Shown here one piece after another: positions 52,462 through 64,000 of a stretch of DNA of 64,000 bases. Position 1 is the first letter of the stretch. The number at the start of each line of letters is the position of its first letter. The notes under the pieces are model-generated. The model was given only the letters and a program-made list of their open reading frames with translations. It had not been told where the DNA came from and ran no database searches. Source of the DNA: Fagopyrum homotropicum (taxonomy: Eukaryota; Streptophyta; Magnoliopsida; Caryophyllales; Polygonaceae); the NCBI GenBank assembly GCA_033239125.1, contig BSWB01000001.1, positions 2,988,501 through 3,052,500 of the forward strand, written 5' to 3'. The translations under genes were made by a program, and so were the position numbers.

Positions 52462-55160
52462 CTAATTGGTGCAAGCGGGCAAAGGAGAACCGCACAAGCA
52501 ACGGTTGTTTGAGTAAGAGCTTTGATCAAAGCTTTGTAGCTTTCCACCTTGTGGGATCTTACCACACAAGTTGTTGTAGCTCACGTTGAGTAGCTGAAGA
52601 CCGCTTAACGTCGTCAGGCTGCTCGGTAGGCTCCCGGATATCTTGTTGTGGTTCACATCTAGGTTCGTTAACCCCGTAGGGAACACCACTTTTGTCATGT
52701 CGAATTGGAGTTGGTTGTGTGATAAATCGATTTGTTGCAAACCCTTGTTCTTCCCGAACAAAAATGAGGCATCCCCTGCGACGTACATATATGTAGTTGA
52801 TCATTTGATTCGTTAAAATGAAATTCTACCTTAATAAGTTAACGGTTTATCCTTATGTAAAGAGATAACGAGTACGTAATAAAGCTGACAATCAACTGGG
52901 ACCTCCGATGTTTCAATCGGATCGAGGTGTTTCAATTTTAGGTCATTGTAGATCGAATTAAAATCAGACTTGATGACCAATCAAGTTCGAAGTCAAAACA
53001 AATCTTCATTTTTCAGCCTCAACAAATAAGAAAGAACCTACATACAAACTTAAAGTGATTCACCCAATATTTTATATGTCCATCTAAACCGATTTTATTA
53101 AAGAGTTTCGGATTACTAATCAACCGATTATCTGGACTTGGGGCTTCGCCCTCCCGGACTCCAAGGTGACAGGACAAATTCCTCCATATCCTGTGAATGA
53201 ACATATCAAAGATAGACAACTTACAAGTACTTTTTCCCAGAAATTCATGATCTACGATCGGATTCAAGACATTTTTGAGTTCATATTATTAAGGCGATTT
53301 TTCAGGTCACTTTGACTTTTTAGATTATTTCATATCAAGCTATTCAAATATAATCGGATTCGAGACATTTTTGAGTTCATATTATTTCTTACTAGTCGGT
53401 CTTCGTCGGGCCAACTTCATATATCTTTTATTTACATTTTTTTCGTGTATGGGTCGGTTCAAAATCAAGGCGATTTTTCGGGTCGGGTAAGTACCCTATT
53501 AGTTCCTAGGGTTCGAACCATTTATTATGAACTCCATAAACAAGTAGGACATGATCTCAATTCTTAAACAAAACAATGTAATAAAATGTACAATAGATAC
53601 ATACCAGTGAGCTGATTGTAGGAGAAGTCTAAGTTGGTGAAGTCGAGATTCGCTATGGAAGCCGGAATCGAACCCGAAAGCTGATTATTAGACAAGTAAA
53701 GATCAGGGAAGTTCCCATTGAATGAACCAAAGCTATCAGGGATCTTCCCAGTGAGTTTGTTCCCATCCAATCGAATGGCATCGAGTTGGCGAAGATTCGA
53801 AAGAGTCGAGGGTATGGAGCCGGTGAGGTCGTTCGAAGAGAGCTCGATGAAGGTTAGGTTCGATAGAGTCCCGATGAAGGCTGGGATGGTGCCTGTGAGG
53901 TTGAGGAAGCTAAGGCGCAACTCTTTCAGGCTTGTTAGCTTTGCTATTGAAGAGGGGATTGGGCCATGCACGTTTGATAGCTCTCTAAACTCCAACTCCT
54001 ATATGACAAAGTATATGAGCAAAAATGTATTATAATGTATTTTTAACCTAAAAATGTGTTATTATTTGGATATGTTACATTTTACATATTTATATATATG
54101 TGGTTTTTTAATTGATAGTATTATGTTTAGGATTGTTGTATGGTGCAACAATATCAAAAATACTAAACTATTAAAAATAATTTTTGCTAGTTTTGTTACT
54201 AATGAAACTTTTTTTGATATTTTTATTATAAAAATATTTCATTTAAATATATCCTACTTAATTTAAGTGTTTTATTTTAACGCTAAAATAAATTATTTTA
54301 TTAAAGTAAATATTATTTATATGATATTTTAAACGAGCAAAAACACCAATAGCTATTTGATAAATGCTTTATATTCCGTGAGATTTAGGAATCAGTGTGA
54401 GTAAAAATTTAATTCGTATTTGAGAATTGTCTAAACAGTACCCCATCTTTTAGACTGTATTTTAAACTATTAGAACGATACCATACCTGTTGAGCCCGAC
54501 CAAAGATTAATATCTAGATTACTATTCACACGTTAAGTTAACAAATCGATGTTGAAAGTATTTAGTAATGTAAGCTTTATGTTTAAGGTAGGTGAACAAT
54601 TTTGTCCATGATATTTAACACCGATTTATTAACCTAACGTGTGAACAGTAATCTAGGTACTAATCTTTGATCGAGCTCAATAAATGAGGTACCATTTTAA
54701 TAGTTTAAATGAAGAAGTATTAAAGTTTAGTCAGCCTATGAGTTGAATTACTAAATATTCTAGTTTAATAAATAAGAAAATTATGTTATTTACACAGTTG
54801 ACCGTATATTTGACAATTTTGATAAGAGATCGAGAGTTGAATAAAAACAATATGGTTGAAGAAGCTAACCTGGAGATAGGGGAGATCACCGACGGCGGAA
54901 GGAATCTGGCCGGAGAGATCACCGGAGAAGACGGTGAGCGAGATAATGCGATTCGACGAAGAATCACACTTAACCTGATACCAGTCGCTACAACAATCAG
55001 TGTCGGATTTCCACGAGGTAAGCAAGTAAGGATTGCTAAACGCCTCCTTGATGGCTAGCAACGCCGTCTTATCAGCCGGATTGCACCGCTCGGCCGCATT
55101 CGAAAAGCCGAGAAGGCCAAGGAGGAAGATGATAAGGCAACAAAGCTTGGAGGTCTCCAT
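52462..55160 (-). CDS. Polygalacturonase-inhibiting protein (PGIP), three exons
   Basis: Exons are 54870-55160, 53605-53998 and 52462-52775; phases join to 332 residues, the usual PGIP length. A signal peptide (about 1-23, LCCLIIFLLGLLGFSNA) is followed by an N-terminal cap with CNPADKTALLAIKEAF and DCCSDWYQVKCD. About ten LRRs of the extracellular LxxLxxLxxLxLSxNxLxGxIP type come next. The C-terminal cap is CLCGSPLPACTN. PGIPs sit in the cell wall and inhibit fungal and insect polygalacturonases. The 3' intron lies at the site usual in one-intron PGIPs (LTG / DASFLF). The 5' intron (872 bp) after GDLPYLQ is extra and contains a MITE. No coding defects are seen. Confidence 0.92.
54425..54750. 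mobile_element. MITE family M, copy B, in PGIP intron 1
   Basis: Starts near ATTGTCTAAACAGTACC and ends near TTAGTCAGCCTATGAGTTG. It shares the arm sequences TTGAGCCCGACCAAAGATTA and GTGTGAACAGTAATC with copy A at 28.5 kb. A short segment of the left arm (after TTTTAGACTG) is deleted relative to copy A. Confidence 0.75.
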
Positions 55161-55855
55161 TGTTGGTAACTTAGAGAATGTGTAAAGCTAGGGTTTTTAT
55201 TTATAGTGTTAAGAAATAATTTTCTTTGGTCTTTGATTTGAAAAAATACGGTACGTAAATGTTGTTGTCTGGATAGCCGCCTTTCGGGTCGGGTTTGCCC
55301 GTTTTATTTGACATTTTTGCATGCACCATGCACGTACGTCTTCGTTATTTATTGCATTCCCTTTAATTTCAGCCGTTTTAATTTAGATAAGATTTTCTAT
55401 TGATTTTTTCTTAGAAATTGACATTAATTGGATTATTTATCAAACTTACGTGCGTGTTTGCGTGAAATTACGTACGTGGTTACATGATAGCCATCATTTT
55501 TTTTGATTTTTTTTTTCACGTTTAAATTGTATTATACTTTTTCTTAGTTGCTTGTATATATGAATATAATGATTAATAATCTCAAGATTCAAATGATTGA
55601 GGGCAAATTTTAAGGTAGAAGATGTGAGTACCGTTTAAAAAGTTTTGGAGTCCATGTATAAACTTTTATTAACTAGCCTACTTTTGTATTTAGCGGGTTA
55701 ACTTAGATAAACACTTTTTTTTTAATTTATTTATTTATTTATAATTTTGTAAATTCATCTAAGCTGAATCAATTTAGCATTTTCAGGCTTATCAATCAAA
55801 TTTCAAGTTTATTAGCATGTATAGAATCTAACTCATTTTTCATAGCAGTAAACCA
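55161..55855. other. PGIP upstream region, no other gene seen
   Basis: Would contain the PGIP promoter. TATTTATAG near 55197-55205 (minus: CTATAAATA) is a good TATA candidate about 40 bases before the ATG. The remainder is AT-rich. Confidence 0.45.
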
Positions 55856-55857
55856 CA

Positions 55858-56940
55858 ACTTTTTTTTTTTGAAAGTTTATATATTAATGTAACCAGAAGA
55901 ATATACGGGAGAGAAAACTACAACAGGGAAGCAAGAAACAAAAGAAGGGATACAGTTCAGTGTGATTAGCAAAGGTGGATGCCAAAGGTATTAGCCCAAG
56001 TCATCGATTGCAGGGAGCGATCTTTCCAGTGGCAAGCATCATAACTTTTAGTAGCATTATGATGTGGTGAGCACATGTGGCCGGATGAGTGTAGTTGTTG
56101 TTGTAAATGAGCTCATTCCTTGACTTCCATATGAAGTAAATGAAGCTAGTGATGGTAGACATGGTAAGATGAGAGGCTAGGTCATTTTTGGGGGGATGGT
56201 TGTTACTAATCCAGATCTAAAGGTTTTGGCTATAAGGTTGAGGTGGAGGGATTTTAAGCCAGATGGAGATGAGCTTGAGAACAAGGGTTGAGTAGTTGCA
56301 TTTGTGGAGTAAATGGTCCTCATTTTCCGGATGAAGGTTGTAGAGTTTACAGGTGCTATCATCAGTCAAGTTCCAGGCGAGGAGTTTTGTGAGTGTGGGG
56401 AGGCGGTTGTGACTTGCAAGCCAGGCAATGAAACTGTGTTTAGGGACGTTTAGACCATCCCAAATTGTTGTGAGTGTATATGGATGGGGAGGAGATGGAG
56501 GTTTCCAACAGAGGTTGTAGGCAGCCGAGCTAGAGAACCGACCATTGTCCTTGGTGGTGAGGCTGCAGAAGGAAGTCCCGACACCAGAGTTGATGATGTC
56601 TTCTTAATCAGGATGAGATGACCCCAGTGGATACTATGCTTGTAGTTGAATGTGTAAGTCCATATGGATTGCCCCTTCAAGATGTTTGAATGAACCCATT
56701 CAGTCCAGAGGTTATGTTATTGTAGAGGTTGGGCAAGATAAAAAATCAGCTTTGAGAGGCAGGCCTTGTTCCAAGAGAGTAGTTCTTTGAAACCAAGACC
56801 CCCATCCTTACGAGAGAGGCAGACGGTCTTCCAAGAAACAAGGGCACGTTGGCTACAAGACTTGCCCGACCAAAGGAATGATCGAAGGAGTCTGGTGATC
56901 ATGTGTGAAATGCGGAATAGGCAGATAAAATAGTTTATCC
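55858..56940 (-). pseudogene. LINE 3' remnant (RT tail, zf-RVT, poly-A)
   Basis: Minus strand from about 56940 reads YWINYF, MITRLLRSFLWSGKSCSQRA, WKTVCLSRKDGGLGFKELLS and WNKACLSKL. A broken zf-RVT region follows, then a tail TTAATATATAAACTTTC and an A run at 55861-55871. It is the same family as the remnant at 3.69-4.70 kb. Frame breaks are frequent. Its upstream side is cut by the copia LTR. Confidence 0.82.
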
Positions 56941-56944
56941 AATA

Positions 56945-58084
56945 CTCTAGAAGGGGGGGATGAATAGAGTATGAAATCTTTTCGCAATCTTAGGATAAGT
57001 AAGACCTTATCAAAAGAGATAAGACCTTATCAAATAAGATAAAGTCTTATTCGTAAAAATAAGATTTTACACGTTTCTCTAAGATTGATATTAAGTGTAA
57101 AAGATTAGACAAACCAGGAATGTAAAGAGCAGTAAAGGACACACGATATGTTAACGAGGTTCGGTCACCAACACGACCTAGTCCCCACCTAGGATTGATT
57201 CAACCCTAGGATTCAAGTAACTTTATTTTCCTTCTTCTTGATGAGTTCCAGATACAATCTTCAGAAGACCTTCCCTCTTCTAAACTCATAAGTCTTACAC
57301 TTCCTATCTAGCAACTCACTCACTCGAAAAGAAAAACTAAAGTACTTCAGATACAACACTCGTATCCAACGTGTCTAGAAGTGATAACGGTTTGTATGAT
57401 CCTAGTTGAATTGTACTATCAGCTCGAAAAAGATCTCACACTTTCAGGGAAGTAGAATGATGAAGCTTCGAATGTGAGAACGGCACTTTGTGAGACAAGT
57501 CGAATTTATCACTCGTGTTTTCGAAGTAGGCAATGAACGTATGTATTGTCTCCTGTTCTTTGTCTCTTTAAATAGGCAAGCGTATCAGCATTTTTTAACG
57601 TTGAAAAAGATCTTGCCTTCGTGATCCAGAACGATCTTTCCTTCGAGATCCTCGGAGATCTTGGGTTGTTGAGATTTGATCTTGGGTTGTTGAGATTTTG
57701 TTTGTTGAAGTCAAGCAGTCAAAGTCAAGCACGGTTTTGTTGAGTTGGAGGAAATCTTCCAATTTTATCTCAAGAAGATTTATTTAAAACAAATCAAAGA
57801 TTTGTTAAAAACAAATCCCTTAATTAACTCAACAAGAAGGAAAAGCCACTTAGACGTACGTACGTAACTCAATTGTAGTTTTTGTCCAGTTTTGGTAAGG
57901 TCTTATCAGTTTATGTAAGGCCTTACTGAAACCTGGAAACCAAGGTTTTCTGTAATATGGTAAGGCCTTACCAGACATTGTAAAGACTTTACCAAAACTT
58001 GTAAGGTCTTACAAAAACCTGGAAACCAAGGTTTTGAGTTTCATCAACCATAAGTAATGTCTTATTTATCAAGGTGGAGTTAAC
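56945..58084 (-). repeat. 3' LTR of the copia element
   Basis: Begins TGTTAACTCCACC at 58084 directly after the polypurine tract and runs to about 56945, near CCCTTCTAGAGTATTGG. It carries many GTAAGGTCTTAC/GTAAGACCTTA motifs. The exact last bases are uncertain because the LTR meets LINE sequence there. Confidence 0.7.
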
Positions 58085-58096
58085 AATCTCCCCCTT
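58085..58096 (-). promoter_or_regulatory. Polypurine tract of the copia element
   Basis: Minus strand reads CAAGGGGGAGAT directly before the LTR TG, as expected for the plus-strand primer. A similar purine run, CAAAAAGGGGGAGAAT, lies at about 58290-58305. Confidence 0.75.
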
Positions 58097-58335
58097 GATG
58101 AAAGACAAAACTTATGATCTATTTCCTGCATTTGAACAACACAACAAACAATATAGCATAATCACATGTAGGATCAAATTTTTGAAAAAGATCGAATCAT
58201 GCAAGTTTTTCAAAACCAATTCAAAACCAAAAATAACCAAACCAAAACAGACCAAAGGTTTTCAAAACATTCAAAAGACAGAAATATTCTCCCCCTTTTT
58301 GTCTTTCAGCAAGAAAAATGGAGAATGGGAAAGGA

Positions 58336-59867
58336 TCAATCTTCATCATCCGAGACTTCAACCACTTCATCAAACCATTGCCCATAATTTGAAGAAGAAA
58401 CAGCTCGTCGTCCACGAAAACGAGCACTCACCTTTTCCCTCCATCTATTCTGTGCCTCACCAGTAGTGGTCCAAGCCATTAATTTTGCTAAATGTTTTTC
58501 CTGCTCATTTCTATATTTCTTGACTAACCCATATTCCTCCACTGTCAAGATAGATGGCTCAGGTACTATGGGTCGAGGGATGCCTCTTTTTAGCACCTTG
58601 CGTTCACAATTGATTACAACATTTTGACACACTTCTTGAATGTGTTCCACAACATCCTCATTCAAAGGCATGATTGTAGTAGTTTCCCTATGAGATAGAG
58701 ATGTCAAAAACAGTAACTGGTTGAGCTTCTCATTTACCATTAACAGCTTCTCATGTGTATCATCCTGTCTATCCACAATATCAGCACGAGCAGTATTCAG
58801 ATCTTTTCTCAGAGCATCCACTTCAGCTTCTAAATCCTGAATTCTCTGTTCAGATGAGAGCTGAGCAGTTGGTTGATGTTTCTTCATAATCCAATCCCCA
58901 GACAAAGTTTTCTCAACCCCAAGCCTTCCCCATCAGTCTTCATCAATTTGTCCCTTATGATAAACCTTATCCTCATCTGTAGTATCGATTTTAAAGAACT
59001 CGAAGATCTTTGGAAATAAATTGGCATAAGGAAGAGGGGCAGTCAAAGGAGTGTTTACAGTATGCATCATGTAGGATAAAATGAGGTTAGGAACATCAAT
59101 AGCATACCCAGTAAGAACTAAATCCAGAATTTCCAAAAGATTGTCAGTGACAATCTCTCTGGAGTGCTTTCGTGGTAAAACACACCTAGCAAGCAAAGTA
59201 AACACAATCTTGGCCTCTAAGGTTAAGACATTATGAGTTTGTTTTTGCTTTGGCTTTGAGGAAGTAGCAACAGAAGGGATTTGTTTCTCAAAAAATGTTT
59301 TCTGGGCATGGGCAAGACACACATTTTTCGAAGGGTGAGTTTTGGTGTCAATTTCCTCAGGGACCCCTAAATGATTGCCAAGGAAGAAGCAGAAAGGGTA
59401 ATTTGTCGCCCTTTGATCTGGGAATGTAAAGTCAGAATTCCCTTTTCTCGGTGAGCAGTGAGGTTGACAAAGAAGAGGCGAGTAAGACGAGGAAATGCAA
59501 AATCACCCAGATTAAACAAGCTCCATACATTAGAACATTTCAGCAGATTAACACAGAAACTTAAGGGGCGATTGGCAAAACCATCTTTCCACATCCCCGC
59601 TTTAGTATAGTTTAAGAACCAAGAAAAAGGTTCTTTGCTACTAACCTCAAACCCAGAAGGTGGTGATCGAAGACGATGTTGAGGTATATCTTTTGCGGCT
59701 GGGGGATAAATGGCTTGAGCCACTTGCCGAGAGGGAGAGGGAGTAGACATCGAAGAATCGGAATCTGGATTGTACTCTTTTAGAACAACTTTGCCCTTTC
59801 TAGCCGACGATCGCTGCTTCTTGGATGTTGGAGCAGAGGATTGAGTCGAAGATCGTTTGGGAGCCAT
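58336..59867 (-). pseudogene. Env-like third ORF of the Sirevirus, broken in three
   Basis: Three successive minus-strand frames (59367-59867, 58933-59322, 58336-58905) read as one ancestral protein of about 500 residues. It has a basic Ser-rich start (MAPKRSSTQSSAPTSKKQRS), a central globular part (EPFSWFLNYTKAGMW; KIVFTLLARCVLPRKHSRE), and a C-terminal coiled coil (QRIQDLEAEVDALRKDLNTA). It ends acidic (VVEVSDDED). Sireviruses often carry such an ORF between pol and the 3' LTR. No membrane segment is obvious, so an envelope role is not supported here. Breaks lie near 59345 and 58920. Confidence 0.65.
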
Positions 59868-60302
59868 CGTAGATTAGGGTTTGGAGAGGAATGTCGAAGA
59901 GACGGTAGAAGAACTTATGAAGCGCAGAAACACATTATGAACCAAAATCTTTGAAGATTTCGTATTAAGAGGGAGATAGAGAAAATCTTTTAAATATCTT
60001 CGTAAAATTTTTTTTTAAAAAAATTTTAAAAGATCAAAATTAAAACCGATATATTTCAAAAAATTATCAATTAGTTAGTTATCTATTAAGATAATAACTA
60101 AAAGATTTGATCCAAATTAATCTTTTAACAATGAAAATCAAGAGCATACTATTATTTAGTAAGGCCTTGAAATGTATTGTAAGATCTTATTATAAAGAAT
60201 AAGATCAGTGTTTGTAACACGATTGTAGTAAGACCTTGAAATGCATGTTAAGGTCTTAATGTAGGGAATAAGATCAATATTGTAAAACAATAATTGCTCC
60301 CC
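59868..60302 (-). other. Copia spacer between RNase H and the third ORF
   Basis: No gene is seen. It contains further AAGGCCTTGAAATG and TAAGATCTTAT motifs and AT-rich sequence that may serve as leader for the third ORF. Confidence 0.5.
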
Positions 60303-63300
60303 CTACATTTTTGCCTCCCTGTTAAGCATATCAAGTTCTAACCTTATAAAATTGAATCTCTCTTCGGGTAAAGGTTTTGTAAAGATATCGGCTAGTTGTA
60401 GATCAGTAGAAATGAATGTCAAAGACACATCACCTTTTTCTACATGATCACATATAAAATGGTGTCTCACATCTATATGTTTCGTTCTTGAATGCTGTAC
60501 AGGATTTTTCGAGATAGAAATAGCACTGGTATTGTCACATTTTATTGGTATGTCCTTAAAGTTGAATACAAGATCTTGGAGTTGTTGCGCAATCCATAAG
60601 ATTTGCGAACAACAAGCTCCAGCAGCAATATATTCAGCTTCGGCTGTTGAGAGAGCCACTGAATTTTGCTTCTTGGAATGCCAACTTATTAAAGATGTAC
60701 CAAGAAATTGATAACACCCTGAAGTGCTTTTTCTATCCACTTTATATCCTGCAAAATCAACATCGGAATATCCGATAAGACCGAAACTACTTTGTGTGGG
60801 ATACCATAGACCTATATCTTTTGTACCATTAAGATATCTTAATATTCTTTTTACCGCAATGAGATGTGATTCCTTTGGGTTAGCTTGAAATCTAGCACAC
60901 ATGCAAACACTAAACATAATGTCAGGTCTACTAGCAGTAAGATATAGTAAGGATCCAATCATACCTCGATATTCTTTTTGATTTACTTGTTTACCAGTAA
61001 GGTCTTGATCCAGAGAGAGAGTAGAGCTCATTGGTGTTTTAGCAATTTTCGATTCATTCATCTTAAACTTCTTCAGAAGGTCTCTTGTGTACTTTCCTTG
61101 ATTGATGAAGATGCCCTTTTTACTTTGATGAACTTGTAGTCCAAGAAAGAAGTTTAATTCTCCCATCATACTCATCTCGAATTCCTTGCACATGATGTCA
61201 GAAAATTCCTTGCACAGAGATTCATTAGTTGCTCCAAACAAAATATCATCCACATAAATTTGAACAACAAGAATATTCTTTCCATGAGTTTTAATGAATA
61301 GAGTTTTGTCAATCAATCCTCTTTTGAAGTTATTTTCTAGAAGATATTTTGAAAGTTGCTCGTACCAAGCTCTTGGGGCTTGTTTTAAGTCGTAAAGAGC
61401 TTTGTCAAGCTTGAAAACATGATCTGGAAATTCATTACTTTCAAAACCGGGAGGTTGAGCGACATAAACTTCTTCATCTAGATAACCATTCAAAAAGGCA
61501 CACTTTACGTCCATTTGAAAAAAGTTTGATACTCATGTAAGATGCAAAAGCAAGAAGTATGCGAATGGCTTCAAGCCTGGCTACGGGAGCAAAAGTCTCC
61601 TCGTAGTCAATACCTTCCTCCTGATTGTAACCTTGAGCTACAAGACGAGCTTTATTCCGAATGACATTACCACTTTCATCCAGCTTGTTTCGAAAGACCC
61701 ATCTTGTCCCGATAACTGATTTACCTTTGGGTCTTGCGGTAAGTGTCCATACTTTGTTTCGCTCGAACTCGTTTAGCTCATCTTGCATAGCGATAATCCA
61801 GTCAGGTTCTTGAAGAGCGTCGGTATACTTCTTGGGTTCTACAAGAGATACAAAGGCATGAAAAGCACATAGGTCTTTTAATTTAGAGCGAGTTTGTATT
61901 CCGGATGAGGGATTAGAAATAATATCCTGAGTTGAATGGGATGATGCATGTTTGAATTTCCTCCGGACATTTCTCTGATTGTAAGCATCGGGTTCAGAAT
62001 TAATAGGAAGTGGAGAAGAGGGCTCTTGTTGCTCAGGTAGTGATGTATCTTCAGGACTGGTTTCATTTGTAAGACCTTGAGGAGGTGCTTCAAGGTCTTG
62101 AGACACGTCTGTAAGATCTTGAGATACGTCTGTAAGGTCTTGAAATGGCTCTTGCATGTTTCTGACGTTCTTATCAACTTCTTCTTCTTCTTCTTCCTCA
62201 TGTTTATTTAGATCAAGATCTGCAAAGCTCTCACTCAAGATACCATTATCGTTTTCATCAAACAACACATGGATACTTTCTTCGACTACTTTGGTACGTT
62301 TATTGTATACTCGATAAGCCTTGCTTTGAGTCGAGTATCCGAGAAATATACCTTCGTCGCTACGAGCATCAAATTTTCCAAGATTATCCTTCCCATTATT
62401 ATGCACGTAACACGTACATCCAAATGGTTTAAAGTAAGATATGCTTGGTTTTCTTCCTTTAAAAAGCTCATAAGGAGTTTTCTTTAACATTGATTGAATC
62501 AAACATCTATTAAGAATGTAATTTGCTGTATTAACAGCTTCTGTCCAGTATGACTTAGGCAGATCATTCTCTAATAGCATTGTCCTAGACATTTCCTCTA
62601 TGGTGCGGTTCTTTCGTTCCACTACCCCATTTTGTTGAGGTGTTCTAGGAGCTGAAAAATTATGAGAAATACCATATTTCTCACAAAATGCATCAAAGTC
62701 TGATTGATCAAATTCTCTACCATGATCACTTCTAATAGAAACGATTGGTAGGTTCAAAGTTTGTAACTCCTTACAAAGTTTTGAGAAGTATAAAAGTGCT
62801 TCAGATTTCATTTTTAGAAAGAAACCCAAGTAAATCGAGAATAATCATCAACAATAACAAGAATGTATTGCTTGCCTTTGGGAGATTTGACGCGCATAGG
62901 TCCACAAAGATCCATGTGAAGAAGTTCAAGAGGTCTAGTAGTACTTACCACTTTCTTCTTTTTGGAAGAACTACGAGTATGTTTACCTCTTGAGCAAGCA
63001 TTGCATAATTCATCTACCTTGAACTTTAGGTCAGGAAGACCTCTTACAAGATCTTTTGATTTGAGTTTGTTAAGAGAATGTAGACTGATGTGACCAAGTC
63101 GTTTGTGCCATAGTCTTGAGTCATCTGATAAGACCTTGAGACATTTTAAATTTATCCCTGCAATTTGGTTAGTATTAACAGCATATATATTATTATCTCC
63201 GTGAGCTGTTAGCACTAAATTTCCTGTCCTCTCATCTCGAACTTCACACTTCCTCTTGTCAAAGCTAACACAATTTCCTTTATCACAAAGCTGAGAAACA

Positions 63301-63940
63301 CTGAGAAGGTTATATTTTAAGCCATCCACCAAATAAACATCTTTAATATTATTATTTGAATTAAGACCAACGTTACCGATACCAAGAATGTCACATTTTC
63401 CTTTGTTACCAAGAGTTATAGTGCCAGTGATTTTCTTCTTTAGAGTGTCGAAAAGAGATTCTTTCCCACTCATATGTCTTGAACAACCACTGTCCATTAT
63501 CCATTTTTGAGTCTTGGTGATATCCTGTAAGACAGAAAATTATCCTTTCCGGCTTGACCAATAAACATAGTTAGATCCATTATGGGGGTAGACCATGTTA
63601 GGTGGCCTAGTCCCTTTAGGAACCCATATATGTTTTACCCGTTCATTTAGACGTACAGGAAAGATATTTCTAATAATGTATGGATCCGTTCTCCTATACG
63701 GACAAGTTTCCTTTACATGACCCTTTCTACAACAAAAGAAACACGTAGGAGATCTTCAATTTCCTTTTGCTTTAACGAACGTGGTAGTGGGTTTAGCAGG
63801 AAAATTCCTGTTATATCCTATTCCACTTCGATTTAAGGATAATTGTTGTTCTCCAAGCATTTTATCAAGAGTAGCTTTAAATTTAGTAAATTGCACAAGA
63901 GCTATTTGTTGTTCTTGACATTTTTCAGAAAGTTTCACTT
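60303..63940 (-). pseudogene. Copia gag (end) and pol: protease, integrase, RT, RNase H
   Basis: Gag end at 63938-63756, then an in-frame TGA, then the knuckle CFFCCRKGHVKETC. A TAA near 63540 precedes the protease motif MDSGCSRHMSG (63497). Integrase follows with HKRLGHISLHSL and HMDLCGPM. A frame break near 62820 precedes SIRSDHGREFDQSDFDAFCE and PQQNGVVERKNRT. RT starts near 61780 (WVFRNKLDESGNVIRNKARL). A break near 61520 follows, then KCAFLNGYLDEEVYVAQPPG and YVDDILFGA. RNase H contains STAEAEYIAA and ends ADIFTKPLPEERFNFIRLEL. The two frame breaks fall in short homopolymers. The integrase C-terminal linker has an in-frame DLTDVSQ repeat. Confidence 0.9.
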
Positions 63941-64000
63941 TTTCAATCTCTAAGTCAGTATTACATGTCTTAAGAGATGAGAGGTTTGCCTTTAGATCGG

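Larger units (their letters stand above)
56941..64000 (-). mobile_element. Sirevirus-type Ty1/copia element, 5' end beyond the window
   Basis: Order on the minus strand: end of gag, protease, integrase, RT, RNase H, an extra env-like ORF, polypurine tract and 3' LTR. This order, and the ADIFTKPLPEERFNFIRLEL end of RNase H, are characteristic of Sireviruses. The 5' LTR would lie past base 64000. Stops and frameshifts show it is inactive. Confidence 0.85.

Noticed and set aside
62269..62487. Plus-strand open frames within the copia pol region
   Set aside because: They are antisense shadows of the integrase reading.

Overview
The window is nuclear DNA from a flowering plant, most likely a eudicot. 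Genes carry GT-AG introns in AT-rich DNA. There is a nuclear-type tRNA-Trp, and the protein families are plant-specific: an S1/SPH self-incompatibility homologue, a DYW-class PPR protein, an SnRK1 beta subunit and a PGIP. LINE, Ty1/copia and miniature foldback elements fill much of the rest. The sequence alone does not fix the species.

Layout: 0.6-2.6 kb holds a frameshifted TMN7-type nonaspanin pseudogene (minus strand). 3.6-7.5 kb holds a LINE remnant, tandem repeats and a G-box-ended foldback element. 7.6-8.7 kb has an SPH gene and tRNA-Trp(CCA). 9.0-9.9 kb has LINE and copia scraps. 12.4-13.8 kb has a three-exon membrane-anchored coiled-coil gene. 14.5-21.7 kb is a nearly complete LINE (minus strand) with an intact 1402-codon ORF2. 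23.3-25.5 kb is a two-exon calmodulin gene. 26.1-27.9 kb is the four-exon SnRK1 beta gene (minus strand). 28.3-35.1 kb is a nest of foldback elements, a LINE remnant, a tandem SINE-like repeat and a long AT microsatellite. 36.1-38.2 kb is an intronless DYW PPR gene. 39.9-40.4 kb is an intact mL53 mitochondrial ribosomal protein gene (minus strand), with two truncated copies at 42.0-42.5 and 46.3-46.7 kb.

The region 46.3-50.5 kb is the most unusual. Exon fragments that read as valyl-tRNA synthetase, a FUSED/TIO-type kinase, probably exportin-4, and the tail of mL53 lie together in one orientation with splice sites kept. A CACTA-like terminus (TAGTG with subterminal repeats) lies on the right. 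This looks like a gene-fragment-capturing transposon. A broken SWEET 3' end follows at 50.6-51.1 kb, then a minisatellite, then a three-exon PGIP gene (52.5-55.2 kb, minus strand). The right edge (56.9-64.0 kb) is most of a decayed Sirevirus-type copia element (minus strand): 3' LTR, env-like third ORF, pol and the end of gag. It appears inserted in a LINE remnant.

The likely functional host genes are SPH, tRNA-Trp, the coiled-coil gene, calmodulin, SnRK1 beta, the PPR gene, mL53 copy 1 and PGIP. They do not form a pathway or operon and are independent plant genes separated by transposon debris. All calls come from reading the sequence and from remembered family features; no database search was run.
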